Below are positions 31,086 to 43,560 of a stretch of 64,000 nucleotides of DNA, one piece after another (positions within the stretch are counted from its first letter, which is position 1; each line of letters starts with the position of its first letter). The position numbers and the translations under genes are program-made. The notes beneath the pieces are model-generated. The model was not told where the DNA came from. It ran no database searches and was given only the letters and a program-made list of their open reading frames with translations. This DNA is from Liolophura sinensis (Eukaryota > Mollusca > Polyplacophora > Chitonida > Chitonidae): NCBI RefSeq assembly GCF_032854445.1, contig NC_088296.1, positions 26,345,448 to 26,409,447 of the forward strand. Reading direction: 5' to 3'.

Positions 31086-31204
31086 CAGTCAAATACTGAA
31101 CATGGTGTACATACATATCCATTACAACTAGCCAGCCATAGAGTCGCTGTTACAGAGACTAAAACGTCTGTATATTGAGCTCAACTTTGACACATCCTTG
31201 AAGA

Positions 31205-31445
31205 CATAAGGGCCAGTTGTATCAGTTTATTAGCATGGAGGGGATAGTGCAACGACTGGTTGGCACGTATCAGTATAATGGCTCGGGCGGGGCCGCTTAC
31301 TTGTCTTCGGTAAGTCGTCTCAGTGACCCAGCACTAGATAAAAGAGTGGTGGAAATCCGTCCTGCAACAATAAGGTACATCACATACACCCTAAGGATTC
31401 CTTCGTCGTCATATGACTGAAAAATTGTTAAACCCCAAGCATTCA
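31205..31445 (+). repeat. SINE-B copy with body and tail
   Basis: Has GATAGTGCAACGACTGGTTG, CGTATCAGTATAATGGCTCG, GCAGCACTAGATAAA-like sequence, and the tail CGTCGTCATATGACTGAAAA plus CCCCAAGCATTCAC. Confidence 0.8.
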
Positions 31446-31489
31446 CTATCAGGTTATTATCTATAAACCTCCCCTGTAAACATTCAGGC

Positions 31490-31604
31490 TGGTTTGGCCT
31501 CAATTCCAGCACTCGGGTTTCCTCCAACCATAATGCTGGCCGCCGTCGTATTAGTTAAATATTCTTGAGTACGGCGTAAAACACTAATCAAGCAAATAAA
31601 CCAA
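31490..31604 (+). repeat. SINE-A, 3' part
   Basis: GGGTTTCCTCCAACCATAAT, ATTCTTGAGTACGGCGTAAA and AATCAAGCAAATAAACC give the family 3' end; it directly follows the SINE-B copy. Confidence 0.75.
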
Positions 31605-31639
31605 ACACTTGTATCATTCACAGTTAAAATACCGGGCCG

Positions 31640-34560
31640 GCTGGAGCCCGGGTCAATAGTTTGTTTGTTTCTTTTGTTAACTGTTTAACGTCACTGTCAG
31701 CCTTAATTGCTGGCATATCAGGGTGGTTTTTGACCCCGAGGCGAGGCCTCTGCACAATTATACCAGTAACTATTAATTACAACAATATGTATAGGACTAA
31801 CGCTGGGAATAGTGGTGCATGTTCCCAGGGCGAGTCAAGGGCACTAAGACCCATTTCCATCCAAAGATCGGATATATTTGAGAAAATTAAACATGATATT
31901 TCCACCAAATCGTGTTCTATCCAACGGAACGATTGTTTAACACTGAATTTCCAAAGCAAACATTTAACTATTTCCAGATGTGGACATACCAATTGTCTTA
32001 CATGTCCATCATTTGATACATGAACGGGCACCGTAACTCCGTGCGCAAGAAACAATTGCTAATAGGCAAACATTTCTCTGCCTCCGATCATGACTGGGAC
32101 CATTTCCGCATTCAAATAATAGAATCAGTTTATCCATCAGAAATGAGACAGGTGTCGAATTTGAACGTAAAATCCATGACCGTCAGCTTTTCTGGATGCT
32201 AGAGATTGGTTCAGTCTTCCCATATGGGTTGAATGATAACGTTATGGGAATCGGCAATGTAACATCTAGCCAACCATATGACTCCATCATAACAAATTTA
32301 TTCAAATACCATAAACGTAGGCCTCGCAGTCATGGTAGTAGGAAGTTCAACAGAAACATGATTCACCAACACGTTACAGTTAGCTATTTAGTAGGATTGT
32401 CGTATGGCACCAATAGCATGCATGCTCTACACACAGTATTATATGCGCTGCCATTGAACTTGCTAAAACAGGTCGTTCAAGACATATCCAATAACATACA
32501 CAATTTTAATGTTCCACCTCAACGTGTACGTCTGTGTCAAGACATATCGTATTTTCGATTGTATCGCCCTGTTACTACAATTGAAACTCAACACGATCGA
32601 CTCTTTCTGAAGATAAAGTATTTAGACAGAGGCCTTGATTTAATTAACCTATCACGCATCTTTAATGAACCTGATGTTCGTAGTGCTGTGCCTAATTAAT
32701 TTAATATCCAAGAGCCAACTTGCATATACTATGAGTATACGAAGCGTATCGCTTACGAAATTTTCAATTATTCCCAGGCCATCAAGGAGTTCGATTTGGC
32801 GACGTATACTTCTGGCGGCTATAACTGTGATTGTGAATCCTCAGTTTTAACCTACGACAAATGTAAACATGTCTTGACTGGTGACCTTAATATTATTAAG
32901 AATCATGATCTAATGAATCTCTTTGTGAGGGGTCCTAAGTATAGAGAAAAGTCAAATGTCAACATGTGATCAAAAATAATAAATATCATCTCGGCACTTG
33001 AGGAATATGTTAAAAATGGTCAAAACGGGAGAAAGTGGATTCTTCTGTACTTAACGATTGGCTTTAATTTGTCCAACAGAAAGTTAACTTAGCTATACAC
33101 ATTGATGCTCTACCTAAAGTTAAACAGGTTCTGAAGGATCCCACTGTGCAAGAAACCCTCGCTGACCTTCATAGTAAATTTGTCATCACTGTAGCAGACA
33201 AGGCACCTAATAAAGCCATCTTTTTTTTGCAAGGATCATTATTACCAAATTCTTGTTCAAGAGCTGTATACATCTACAACAACATCTATGTATTCTGCTA
33301 CTACATGTACTCTGGAGGAACTATTTAATAAACACAAAACCTTTCTTAAAGAAAGATGCATATATATACCTATCCATCATACAGAAATACCACAATTTTA
33401 CTGGATTCCTAAAATGCATAAATCCCATACAAGGCTCGATTTATTACGGATTCAAGAAGTTGTACCAACCAACTCTTGTCAGCCCTTCTTACGAGAGCGT
33501 TACAAGAAGTAAAGTCATTTTGGAATAAGTATTGTTGTGCCATAACAAAAAATTCAGGTGTCAACTGCATGTGAATTCTTAACAACTCCAAACGTCTTAC
33601 AGAAGAACTCGATGCTCATATGCATATACCGTACAAAGACGTATCCACATGGGATTTCTCTACTCTCTATACTACAATTCCTCACAAAGATTTTATTGAA
33701 AAATATCGTCGTTAACTGTCTCGGTATTTACTAAAACAGGCCACCGTTACATTAACGTCAGAAGCAATAAGGCTTTCTTTAGTTCTACTATTTATAAAGA
33801 ATTACTTGAATTTCTCATTAATAATATCTATGTGAAATTCGGAGATACCATTTACCAACAGTGCATAGGTATCCCAATGGGTACGAGTTGAGCGCCTCTT
33901 TTGGCAGACCTATACCTGTTTTCATATAAATACGACTATATGCAGAAATTACTGAAAAGTGATATATTTAAAGCTCGATCCTTTTCATTTACCAAGCGGT
34001 ATATTGATGATCTACTGGGGTTAAATAACCCCCAAATTGCTGACGCGGTGAAGGAAATCTATCCGCCTTCATTGGATTTAAAGGAGACAATAGATAGTCC
34101 TGATGCATCTTATTTCGATCTAAATTTGTTCAAAGACGAACAAGGTCTCCTTTCACGCCGCCTCTACCACAAAAGGGATAATTTCAATTTTGATACTGTA
34201 AATTATCCTTATTTAGATGGCAATATACCAAAGGGCCATGCATATGGCGTATACATATCTCGCCTTGTAGCATTTGTCAGATCTTGCGTTAATTGTGATG
34301 ATTTTAATCTGTGTCACAAGTTGTTATTTCAAAAACTAGTTTGTCAAGGATACTCCATCAAACGCCTTCATTCTAAGTTTCTCAAATTTTACAATGAGTG
34401 TAACGCTCATTGGCAGGCATGGACAGAGCGTTCAGAATCTCTGGTGATCTGCATTGTGATCAACCACATAGGCGGCGCTGTTATCCTTATGTACATATCT
34501 ATAGCGTACATGGTATTTAACAACACAGATGGTGCTGGTTGTCGAGTGTAACCGTCTATC
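31640..34560 (+). mobile_element. Decayed Penelope-like retroelement, N-terminal GIY-YIG type
   Basis: Conceptual fragments in order: a Cys-containing N-terminal region (GHTNCLTCPSFD, about 32,000), the C-terminal part of a GIY-YIG-like nuclease (RNSVRKKQLLIGKHFSASDH; then FPYGLNDNV), a basic segment, the pre-RT linker (VLTGDLNIIKNHDL), RT fingers/palm with STWDFSTLYTTIPH and GIPMGTS[TGA]APLLADL, the catalytic box RYIDDLL, and a thumb-like region to about 34,550. Nuclease sequence ahead of RT is the permuted order described for the Naiad clade. Frameshifts, a TAA near 32,697 and loss of the nuclease start make it a dead copy. Confidence 0.8.
33901..34551 (+). pseudogene. Reverse transcriptase palm/thumb, longest intact frame of the element
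   Basis: A 216-codon open stretch from the LADLYLFSYKYDYM block through the RYIDD catalytic box (YIDD at about 34,000-34,011), FDLNLFKDEQG, KRDNFNFDTVNYPYL and AYGVYISRLVAFVRSC. These follow the order of the Penelope-like RT palm and thumb. The frame continues upstream through the TGA at 33,889-33,891. Confidence 0.85.
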
Positions 34561-35125
34561 TTGTAGAGAGCTTTTATACAGACCAGCATGTCATTTGTAA
34601 CATCATAGAGGGGGCCCCTTGTAGCATGAGATACTTACATATTAACGGGAAAGACGTAATCGTCCGTTACTTTTGAATCACAATCTGTTCGGTTAATGTC
34701 TATAAAGCTCGTCGTTTTCGAACTGTATCTAATACCGCTTAACCAGGTGCTAAGGGCCGTAAACGCAGCCATGCTCATTACATCTGCATGATGCCTTTAT
34801 GAACAGTTGCAATCAAAGCGCGACTAAGATACCTTGTTTAATTGTTATTTGACCGGCAAGTCATTCATGGACTACGAATTTTATCTTTGATATGGAAATC
34901 ATGCCTGGAATATCAACTGTCTGCCCGGCATCATTGAAAACTGATGACCGCTTCTGTCTTGTGTGTTACCGGCCTCATGCTGCCTTGGGAGCTAGTTTTA
35001 AACGTGGTTTTGGAAATGGATCTTGCGATTATCGACTTGGAACGCCCTTTATGGACTCCGAATGGTATACGAATGTCGGACATGACGCTTATATCCTGTA
35101 CCAGGCAACACCAACTGTCTGCACA
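34561..35125. other. Flank of the retroelement, no gene seen
   Basis: Could include the 3' UTR of the element; the end cannot be fixed without another copy. Confidence 0.3.
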
Positions 35126-35127
35126 TT

Positions 35128-35274
35128 TATATTTATTTATTTAATTGATTTGTTTTTTACGTCGTACTCATGAATATTTCACTTATACGATGGCAGCCAG
35201 CATTATGATGGGAGGAAACCGGACACAGCCCGGGGGAAACCCACGACCACCCGCAGGTTACTGACAGACCTGCA
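35128..35274 (-). repeat. SINE-A, 3' part, reverse orientation
   Basis: TATTTATTTATTTAATTGAT, CAGCCAGCATTATGATGGGA and GAAACCCACGACCACCCGCA match the family in reverse. Confidence 0.75.
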
Positions 35275-35279
35275 CATTT

Positions 35280-36760
35280 TTAGTGCTGTCTCAATGAATC
35301 GCCATGCCGAAGACACCGAACACGCTCCCACGTTATATTGAAGCCAGTAAGCCTACTTGATCAATTCCTCTTATCTTGAGCCGAAAACAAGGTATTACAG
35401 GTACCAAGATTATTCACCGAGCCCTAGACCTACCGTCCATGAGACAGGCGCTCTATACCATAGGTCAGCGCAATCGACATTGATATAACAATATTGATAC
35501 CGCCTCCCATCATTTCTTTCAATCAGTCTCTCTTTCTATGTGTTATAACAACCAACATTTTTGATATGAAGGTAAGTTTTAATATTATCTGTAATGTAAA
35601 TATTATATGTTTAATTGATATCATCGCGTCTGTAAATATATAAACAGCACCTGGGCAAATTACATGTATGCTTAAAGAAAGAAAACATACGAAAAAGTAC
35701 ATGTAACCTTTATTAAAAGGTCGTTAAAACGTTGTCAGAAACCGCCTGTACTTTTCCAGATTTTGTCCTTTCACTGGATTAAATACAGTCAAATATATTT
35801 GCTGTAAGATGGGATGTATGAATGTCACCAATGGGGGTTTCTACCCAGACAACGTGAACAAAATTCTTGAATGTGCCGAAAAATAACCCCCGAGCGTGTC
35901 ACTGAATACATGATTTAAATTACAACCAGCTTGACGTCATTACGACCAGTGTGACGTCATTACGGCCAGCGTGATGTCATTGAAAACATGCTTTGTCCAC
36001 ACGGTATATACCCTGCTTAGAATCGAGTGCGTTCAATTTACTGAAAAAGTAAATCAGTAACAGAGTTACTGATAGACATAGTAAAGGTATTAGTAAAGGT
36101 TTTAAGCTTTGCACTGCAGCTATATTAAATTTTAAATAAAATGTTGTATCTATATTGTCAATACGGAGCGTTTGTCAAACATTCGCTTCACATGTAGCAG
36201 ACTATATAACTGTGCGGAGTTGAACACAACGGCTGGATGTCAAGTTTATCAGCCGATAAGGCATTTAAAATTCTCTCGAGTTCACGCGAGTTCAGTTGAG
36301 ATAAGGTGGGAGCTCTCGAAAACTAACGCAGCCAACAAGCGGGATTTGCTCATAGTGCCGTGAGCTGACAGTAACTGTCTTAACTACTGTAGAATCACAT
36401 CTTTCAGAGCATTAGTGTGCGAGAGCCCAACCTTCCCTCGCCCCAACCTAAACTAGTGAGAATCCTTACATAGTAATTCGGCTTACTATGCAAAATGTAG
36501 GTTATATCTGAACTGATGTCAGCCTAACCCCGTTACATGTAGTTGTGTATAAAATGTTAGGCTCACCCAAATGCACGTAACCCGGTATACCTATTATTAT
36601 AACACAGCTGTACGCAACAAACCGTGTCAATTTTCTATGAATTCTAGCAGCTCTTTCCAGGAAAATTCAAAATAAGGCATACAAGGTATGAATCAGCTCT
36701 AGGGATTAGTTTATATACGAATGTAAAAGTAAAAGAAGGGTGACTTTCTCACCGCTCTAT
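35280..36760. other. Mostly unique DNA with a CRE-like triplet
   Basis: Apart from the CRE-like sites listed separately, no exon or repeat is recognised. A 63-codon frame at 36,172 has no support. Confidence 0.35.
35932..35979. promoter_or_regulatory. Three CRE-like sites on a 20-bp period, TATA-like site downstream
   Basis: TGACGTCA at 35,932-35,939 and 35,952-35,959, and TGATGTCA at 35,972-35,979. A GGTATATACC palindrome lies about 30 bp further on. TGACGTCA is the full CREB/ATF site. No gene is attached to it in this window. Confidence 0.4.
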
Positions 36761-36769
36761 CAGGTTATT

Positions 36770-38850
36770 TTCAGGTTCTGGCCGTTTTTCTCCTGAACCT
36801 GTCCGGTCTCTCCCAGAATTTGCCGGGATTTCTCCGTTCTGCCCGGCTTACCCACGACTCTAACCGTGTCCCTTCTGGCGCTGCCCATACTACTCACGAA
36901 ACTACCTGGTTTCCCACAGCCATGTGTTTTTTTCTCACACTTTCGTTTTTACTTTCAGAGTCTTTTTGCCCTTCTCCAAGATTTCTGCCTTATTTTCACT
37001 ATCCTCTGGTCCGTTATCTCCAGACAGCCCGGCTTCCTCTGTTTTTCTCACACTTTCGTGTTTTACTTTGAGGCAGTCTTTGCCCTTCTCCACGATTTCT
37101 GCCTTATTTTCACCACCCTCTGATCCGTTATCTCCAGATAGCTCGGCTTACTGTAGGTTTTTTTCTCACATTTTTGTGTTTTACTTTCAGACTCTTTTTG
37201 CCCTTCTCCACGATATCTGCCTTATTTTCACCACCCTCTGATCCATTATCTCCAGACAGCCCGGCTTCCTCTAGGCTTTTTTCTCACACATTTGAGTTTT
37301 ACTTTCAGACTCTTTTTGCCCTTCTCCACGATTTCTGCCTAATTTTCACTACCCTCTGATCCGTTATCTCCAGATAGCCCGGCTTACTGTAGTTTTTTTT
37401 TTCACATTTTTCTGTTTTACTTTCAGACTCTCTTTGCCATTCTCCAAGATCTGTGCCTTATTTTCACCACCCACTGATCCGTTATCTCCAGATAGTCCGG
37501 CTTACTGTAGGCTTTTTGAGTCCTCCTTTCCCCATACAGCCAGATAATCTCCACTGATCCTTTATTTCCTGATATCCCGGTTTCCTACAGACTGTATCCG
37601 ATCTGATTTATCTTATCCGTTATCTCCAGACAGACCGGTTTCGTCTAGGCTTTATTCGCCCTTCCCCATCCTCTGATTCTCCAGACAGACCGGTTTCGTC
37701 TAGGCTTTATTCGCCCTTCCCCATCTTCTGATTCTCCAGAGAGACCGGTTTCGTCTAGGCTTTATTCGCCGTTCCCCATCCTCTTGTCAGTTCTCCAGAC
37801 AGACCGGCTTCCTCTAGGCTTTATTCGCCCTTCCCCATCCTCTGATTCTCCAGAGAGACCGGTTTCGTCTTGGCTTTATTCGCCCTTCCCCATCCTCTGA
37901 TTCTCCAGACAGACCGGTTTCCTCTAGGCTTTATTCGCCCTTCCCCATCCTCTGGTCAGTTCCCCAGAGAGACCGGTTTCGTTTAGACTTTATTCGCCCT
38001 TCGCCATCCTCTGATTCTCCAGAGAGACCGGGTTCGTCTAGGCTTTATTCGCCCTTCCCCATCCTCTGATTCTCCAGGGAGACCGGTTTCCTCTAGGCTT
38101 TATTCGCCCTTTCCCATCCTCTGATCCGCTATCTGCAGACATACCGTTTCCTCTAAGCTTTATTCTATCCTCTGGTCCCTTATCTCCAGACCGACCAGTT
38201 CCTTCTAGGTTTTATCTACCTTTTCCCATCCTCTGGTCCCTTATCTTCAGAGAGCCCTGTTTCCTCTAGGTTTTATGCGCCTTTCCTCAGATCCTGGCTG
38301 CTTTTCCCCATCCTCTGGTCCCTTATCTCCAGACAGTCCTGTTTCCTCTTGGTGTTATCCAACTTTCCTTAGACAGCTCGGGTTCCTCTAGGCTTTAAAC
38401 GCCACTACCCATCCACTGTTCCGTTATCTTCAGAAATCTCTGTTCCTTCTAGGCGTTACCCGCCATTCCCCATCCTCCAAGCCGTTATCTCCAGATAGCC
38501 CAGACTCGTCTAAGCTATATCCGCCTTTCCCCATCCTCCAAGCCGTTATCTCTAGATAGCCCAGTCTCGTCTAAGCTATATCCGCCTTTCTCCATCCTCC
38601 AAGCCATTATCTCCAGATAACCCAGTCTCGTCTAAGCTATATCCGCCTTTCCCCATCCTGCAAGCCGTTATCTCCAGATAGCCCAGTCTCGTCTAAGCTA
38701 TATCCGCCTTTCCCCATCCTCCCAGCTGTTATCTCCAGATAGCACAGTCTCGTCTAAACTTTTTTCGCCTTTCCCCATGCTCCCAGCCGCTATCTCCAGA
38801 TAGCACAGTCTCGTCTAAGCTTTATCAGCCTTTCCCCACCCTTTTCTCCA
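36770..38850 (-). repeat. Composite minisatellite, ~115-bp then ~55-61 bp units
   Basis: From 36,950 to 37,500 a ~115-bp unit holds CTTTGCCCTTCTCCACGATT and GATCCGTTATCTCCAGA. From 37,560 on, shorter units hold CTCCAGACAGACCGGTTTCG with TAGGCTTTATTCGCCC, then AGCTATATCCGCCTTTCCC with TCTCCAGATAGCCC. All share the TCTCCAGA core, so they appear to be one lineage that changed unit length. Confidence 0.9.
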
Positions 38851-38859
38851 GGCTCTGTC

Positions 38860-39045
38860 GATATTTCCGCTGAGTCTATCCAGGCTCCTTCAGGGTCTAC
38901 TTGGCCATCATCAGTATCATAAAACTGCCCAGATTGCATAATCCTCAAAGCGGTTTTCTTCAACCCACCAACGTTTAGGGTCTGATTTTCGCTAGGTTCC
39001 GTCTGTTTTTTCACAAGCTTTGTTTTTGTTATTGAAGACAATAAT
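38860..39045 (-). CDS. Candidate internal exon of an unidentified gene
   Basis: The minus-strand frame reads SSITKTKLVKKQTEPSENQ, then an acidic stretch DTDDGQVDPEGAW and EISTEPGEK. It has protein-like composition but no family I recognise and no ATG; AG acceptors lie just upstream. No strong donor is seen: AAAAGG|GTGGGG is weak. The array immediately downstream resembles its end (CTGGAGA, then GTGGGGAAAGGC), as with the LACTB exons. A chance frame remains possible. Confidence 0.3.
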
Positions 39046-39049
39046 ACTG

Positions 39050-40575
39050 CAGACTATTGCAGACTGCACGCACTGTTGTACTGTAAAAAAAACTTGTAAA
39101 TTATGTACAGAAAATGCCTGGAGATTTATTCTTCAAGTAATTTAGAATGTTATTTTATTTTGTGTATTGTACGCCTTTTTTATTCAGTAAATCTGCTAGT
39201 TGATTATATTTCCACAGCAGTGTTCCTTTAGGTTTTAGACGGGATAATCAGTGCATTGTGTTTTGTAGAGTTATGTGTTTGTCCAGATATGCGTTGCATC
39301 GTGAGTAGAGGATTTTTTCAGTGAGATTTTGACTTAGAAGTTCACAGAATGTGTTAATGCATTTATTTTCTTGTAATTGTTTGACTTGGCGAAGCATGTA
39401 CCTTAAATGACTGGGGAAGTACAGCGATTTGAATGATATGTAGCGCTGTTGTAGCATAATGTTGAGTAACGTGTTTTGATTATATCATGTAAGAGTTGTT
39501 CCCCCTGAATTGATATTTTATTGGATTAATTGAATTTAATGACGTCTACACGTATTTTGTTACTTTCATTTGTATAATGGAAAATTTTAATGGTTATTTG
39601 GTGAACGACCTTCATGTCACATACCTTCACAAGATTTGCGACATAATGACGGTATTTTCTGTTGTGTCTGTTATTTAATGTAATATGATGGAGAAATATC
39701 GTTGTTTATTTACGTACACAGTTGTCTTGGTTTAATTGGCTATTATTTGATTTAAGCACTTATTATACAGTACAGGTGAGTGCCATGTGCATTTGATTTA
39801 ATTAACACTAGCTGAAGCACCCTTGAAGTTTAAAGTAAAAGGTTAATTACAAAATTAGTCAAGAGTCGTTACAAAATATCCTCCGCTGAGGCTGTCCTGT
39901 TTGAAACGAAGATAAATTTTTACTCGAAACTTCTACAATATGACTTAACTGTCGAAAGACATTCGCGCACAAGTAAATTAGTTCTTAGAGAAATAAAATA
40001 TGCATTCAGTTATCAGTTACATGGATACATTGAAATTAGTGGTGTTTATTTTATGCATTTATGCGTTTAATTTTCCTTATTTTTTGCCAAGCGCGGTTTT
40101 CGACAGTTCTCTGTAAATACATATGTGGGGAAGGTCTGCTAAAGGATATCACTTCATTTATCTATGTATATGTCTAAAGCTGCCATAAATCTGACTAGCA
40201 ATTAATAACTTGCACAAATATCTAATTTCAGTTATACTTAGGCAATGTCCAGTGGATGACAGAGTAGGCCATACATCACAGACACATCCTAGCTAAGGAG
40301 AGTTTTCAGATGTTGAAAAGACACGTTCCCGTGTAGTATGAGAAAGTCATGAGGAATTTTTGTGCTACCTTCTGGATGAAAACAAAACAATACGTCCATG
40401 GATTTATGATGAAAGGTGATGAATATATCTGAGAATTATTACTGACGTCATGCGAGGGCAAGTAGCCGTCTGTGTACTACCTTTACTGAAGGACTACACA
40501 AATTCGATACAGTGACTTACAAACGGCAAATAACCATAATCAAGAATGACCAATGGAATCTACTGCATTTATATT
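39050..40575. other. Unique AT-rich DNA
   Basis: No gene, RNA or repeat that I can support. Confidence 0.4.
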
Positions 40576-40584
40576 TTATTACTT

Positions 40585-41335
40585 ACTCCTACAGTACTGC
40601 AATGATGCTTCATCATGTATCTCCCATGGTCAGCGCTCACTCCCACAGTCTACTGCAATGATGCTTCATCATGTATCTCCCATGGTCAGCACTCACTTCT
40701 ACAGTCTACTGCAATGATGCTTCACCATGTATCTCCCATGGTCAGCCCTTACTCCTACAGTCTACTGCAATGATGCTTCATCAGCTATCTCCCATGGTCA
40801 GCACTTACTCCTACAGTATACTGCAATGATGCTTCATCATCTATCTCCCATGTTCAGCACTTACTCCTACAGTCTACTGCAATGATGCTTCAGCATCTAT
40901 CTCCCATGGTCAGCACTTACTCCTACAGTCTACTGCAATGATGCTTCATCATGCATCTCCCATGGTCAGCGCTTACTCCTACAGTATACTGCAATGATGC
41001 TTCAGCATCTATCTCCCATGGTCAGCACTTACTCGTACAGTCTACTGCAATGATGCTTCATCATGTATCTCCCATGGTCAGCACTCACTCCTACAGTATA
41101 CTGCAATGATGCTTCATCATGCATCTCCCATGGTCAGCACTTAGTCCTACAGTATACTGCAATGATGCTTCACCATCTATCTCCCATGGTCAGTACTCAC
41201 TCCTACAGTCTACTGCAATGATGTTTCATCATGTATCTCCCATGGTCAGCGCTTACTCCTACAGTATACTGCAGTGATCCTTCGTCGCGTATCTCACAGG
41301 ATCAGCACTGACTCCTACAGTACGGCAGGTATCCT
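40585..41335 (+). repeat. 56-bp minisatellite (about 13 units)
   Basis: The unit is CTACTGCAATGATGCTTCAT, CATGTATCTCCCATGGTCAG and CACTTACTCCTACAGT; the last units drift. Confidence 0.95.
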
Positions 41336-41639
41336 TGGTCCTGTATCTTCCATGGATAGGTTTCGTTGTTAGTCTCACAGTCACATGCAGATGGTCCGCA
41401 TTGTTGCTGGCTTCAGAAAGCGAGGTATCCACAGATCTTCCTGTTACAATTATCCCAGGGGTGTTCGAAGCAAACAAGGAAATATAACGGCACCTAGCTT
41501 TTTTCTACATCCGTTACACATGAAGGCTGTAGAAAGAAGCACATATTTATTGAATTTATTTATTGAAGCACTAAACATAACTAAAGTAAATATGAGTGTG
41601 TCATTCTTATGTACATATACAAATAGACCTACACGGAAA
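41336..41639. other. Unique spacer between arrays
   Basis: No gene seen; open frames of 60-90 codons overlap on both strands. Confidence 0.35.
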
Positions 41640-42190
41640 TTGTACACCATGTACATATAGTCCTACACGGACAACGTACATATAGACCTACACGGACAAT
41701 GTACATATAGGCCTACACGGACATTGTACATATAGGCCTACACGGACAATGTACATATAGACCTACACGGACATTGTACATATAGGCCTACTCGGACAAT
41801 GTACATATAGACCTACACGGACAATGTACATATAGGCCTACACGGACATTGTACATATAGGCCTACACGGACAATGTACAAATATGCCTACGCGGACAAG
41901 GTACATATAGACCTACACGGACAATGTACATATAGGCCTACACGGGCAATGTACAAATAGGCCTACGCGGACAAGGTACATATAGGCCTACACGGACAAT
42001 GTACATATAGGCCTACACGGACAATGTACATATAGGCCTACACGGACAATGTACATATAGGCCTACACGGACAATGTACATATAGGCCTACACGGACAAT
42101 GTACATATAGGCCTACTCGGACAATGTACATATAGGCCTACACGGACATTATACACATAGAGCTACTGGGACATTGTACACGTAGGCCTA
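41640..42190 (+). repeat. 25-bp minisatellite (about 22 units)
   Basis: The unit is TGTACATATAGGCCTACACG plus GACAA, with the palindrome TAGGCCTA in most units. Confidence 0.96.
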
Positions 42191-42192
42191 CA

Positions 42193-42385
42193 CCATTTAT
42201 TTATTTGATGAGTGTTTTACGCCGTACTCAAGAATATTTCACTCATACGATGTCGGTGGCCAGCATTATGGTTGAATGAAACCGGGCAGAGCCCGGCGGG
42301 AAACCCACGACCATCCACAGGCTGCTGAGACACCTTCCCACGTACGGCCGGAGAAGAAATCAGCATGAGCTGGACCTAAACTCAC
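42193..42385 (-). repeat. SINE-A copy, reverse orientation
   Basis: TTTATTTGATGAGTGTTTTA, GGCCAGCATTATGGTTGAAT, GGGCAGAGCCCGGCGGGAAA and TACGGCCGGAGAAGAAATCA follow the family in reverse; the tRNA-like head is missing. Confidence 0.8.
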
Positions 42386-42394
42386 TTAATTTTT

Positions 42395-42560
42395 TTTTTG
42401 AAGTAAAATCAGTTCACAAATCGTGCAGCATTCTAGTATATATGTGAATAATAAAATGTTCACCTCAACTGCGCCTTGATTGCAGGTGTTTGTATATCTA
42501 ACGTGGCGATCTAATGCAATACGACGAATAAACTGTCACTAGCCCCTGTTTGAACTGAAG
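42395..42560 (+). repeat. Local duplication, copy 1
   Basis: AAGTAAAATCAGTT ... TATCTAACGTGGCGATCTAA ... TACGACGAATAAA recurs at 43,772-43,925. Confidence 0.85.
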
Positions 42561-42869
42561 AAAGATTTTGTGACGTTAATCAGCCCTTTTAAACACCGAT
42601 AAAATAAGTCATGAAACTCCATCAATTAAACCGTTTGGAGAAACGCCATATGGTATAGAGATTAGAAAAATCTCAATTAGAGATGTTATTTTGACATGTA
42701 CTGTGACATGTAGTTAAGCACGTTCTGGCGTAAATTGTGAAATGCCTTGTACCTCACCCTTAGACTGTGAGGTACACTGTTAGGAGATCTGCCTGTGTGC
42801 AGTGGAAGGGAGATAACTCTGATGAGTGTATGGTTTATGTTGATATAATGACACATGTACATGTACATC

Positions 42870-43340
42870 AGGGAGAGTAATTTCAGGGCAGCGACGACGG
42901 TATGATAGACTTACAGCATAGAGAGTAAAATCAGAGCAGCGACGACAGTGTGATACAGCATAGAGAGTAAAACCAGAGTTGCGATGACAGTGTGATAGAC
43001 GTACAGCATAGAGAGTAAGACAAGAGCAGCGACGACAGTGTGACAGACGTACAGCATACAGAGTAAGACCAGAGCAGCGACGACATTGTGATATACATAC
43101 GCCATAGAGAGTAAGGCCAGAGTAGTGACGACAGGGTGGCAGACGTACAGCATAGAGAATAAGGCCAGAGCAGCGACGACAGTGTGACAGACGTACAGCA
43201 TACAGAGTAAGACCAGAGCTGCGACGACATTGTGATATACATACGCCATAGAGAGTAAGGCCAGAGTAGTGACGACAGTGTGACAGACGTACAGCATAGA
43301 GAATAAGACTAGAGCAGCGATGACAGTGTGATAGCGGGCA
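42870..43340 (-). repeat. 48-bp minisatellite (about 10 units)
   Basis: The unit is GACCAGAGCAGCGACGACAG, TGTGACAGACGTACAGCATA and CAGAGTAA. Being divisible by 3, it leaves three minus frames open; I treat this as an artefact. Confidence 0.95.
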
Positions 43341-43560
43341 AATGGTCACACGTAACCGGTGAAATACGGCTTTTGTCAATTAACTTCAATCAGGGTTTAA
43401 TTATAACTGTTCATGTAAATGCATAAACAGTACCAATTTACACACCCCCTTGCACCATAGCTTAAGCAGAATTAGGTAAAAAATGCTGTAATTTTAATTA
43501 GACGTCACTGGTGTAGAATTGCTCAAAATGGTGTGATGGCGTCACATCTAACATACAGCG
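43318..43560 (-). repeat. Dispersed repeat, inverted partner of 27,945-28,190
   Basis: See the partner entry; here the match is on the minus strand. Confidence 0.65.
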
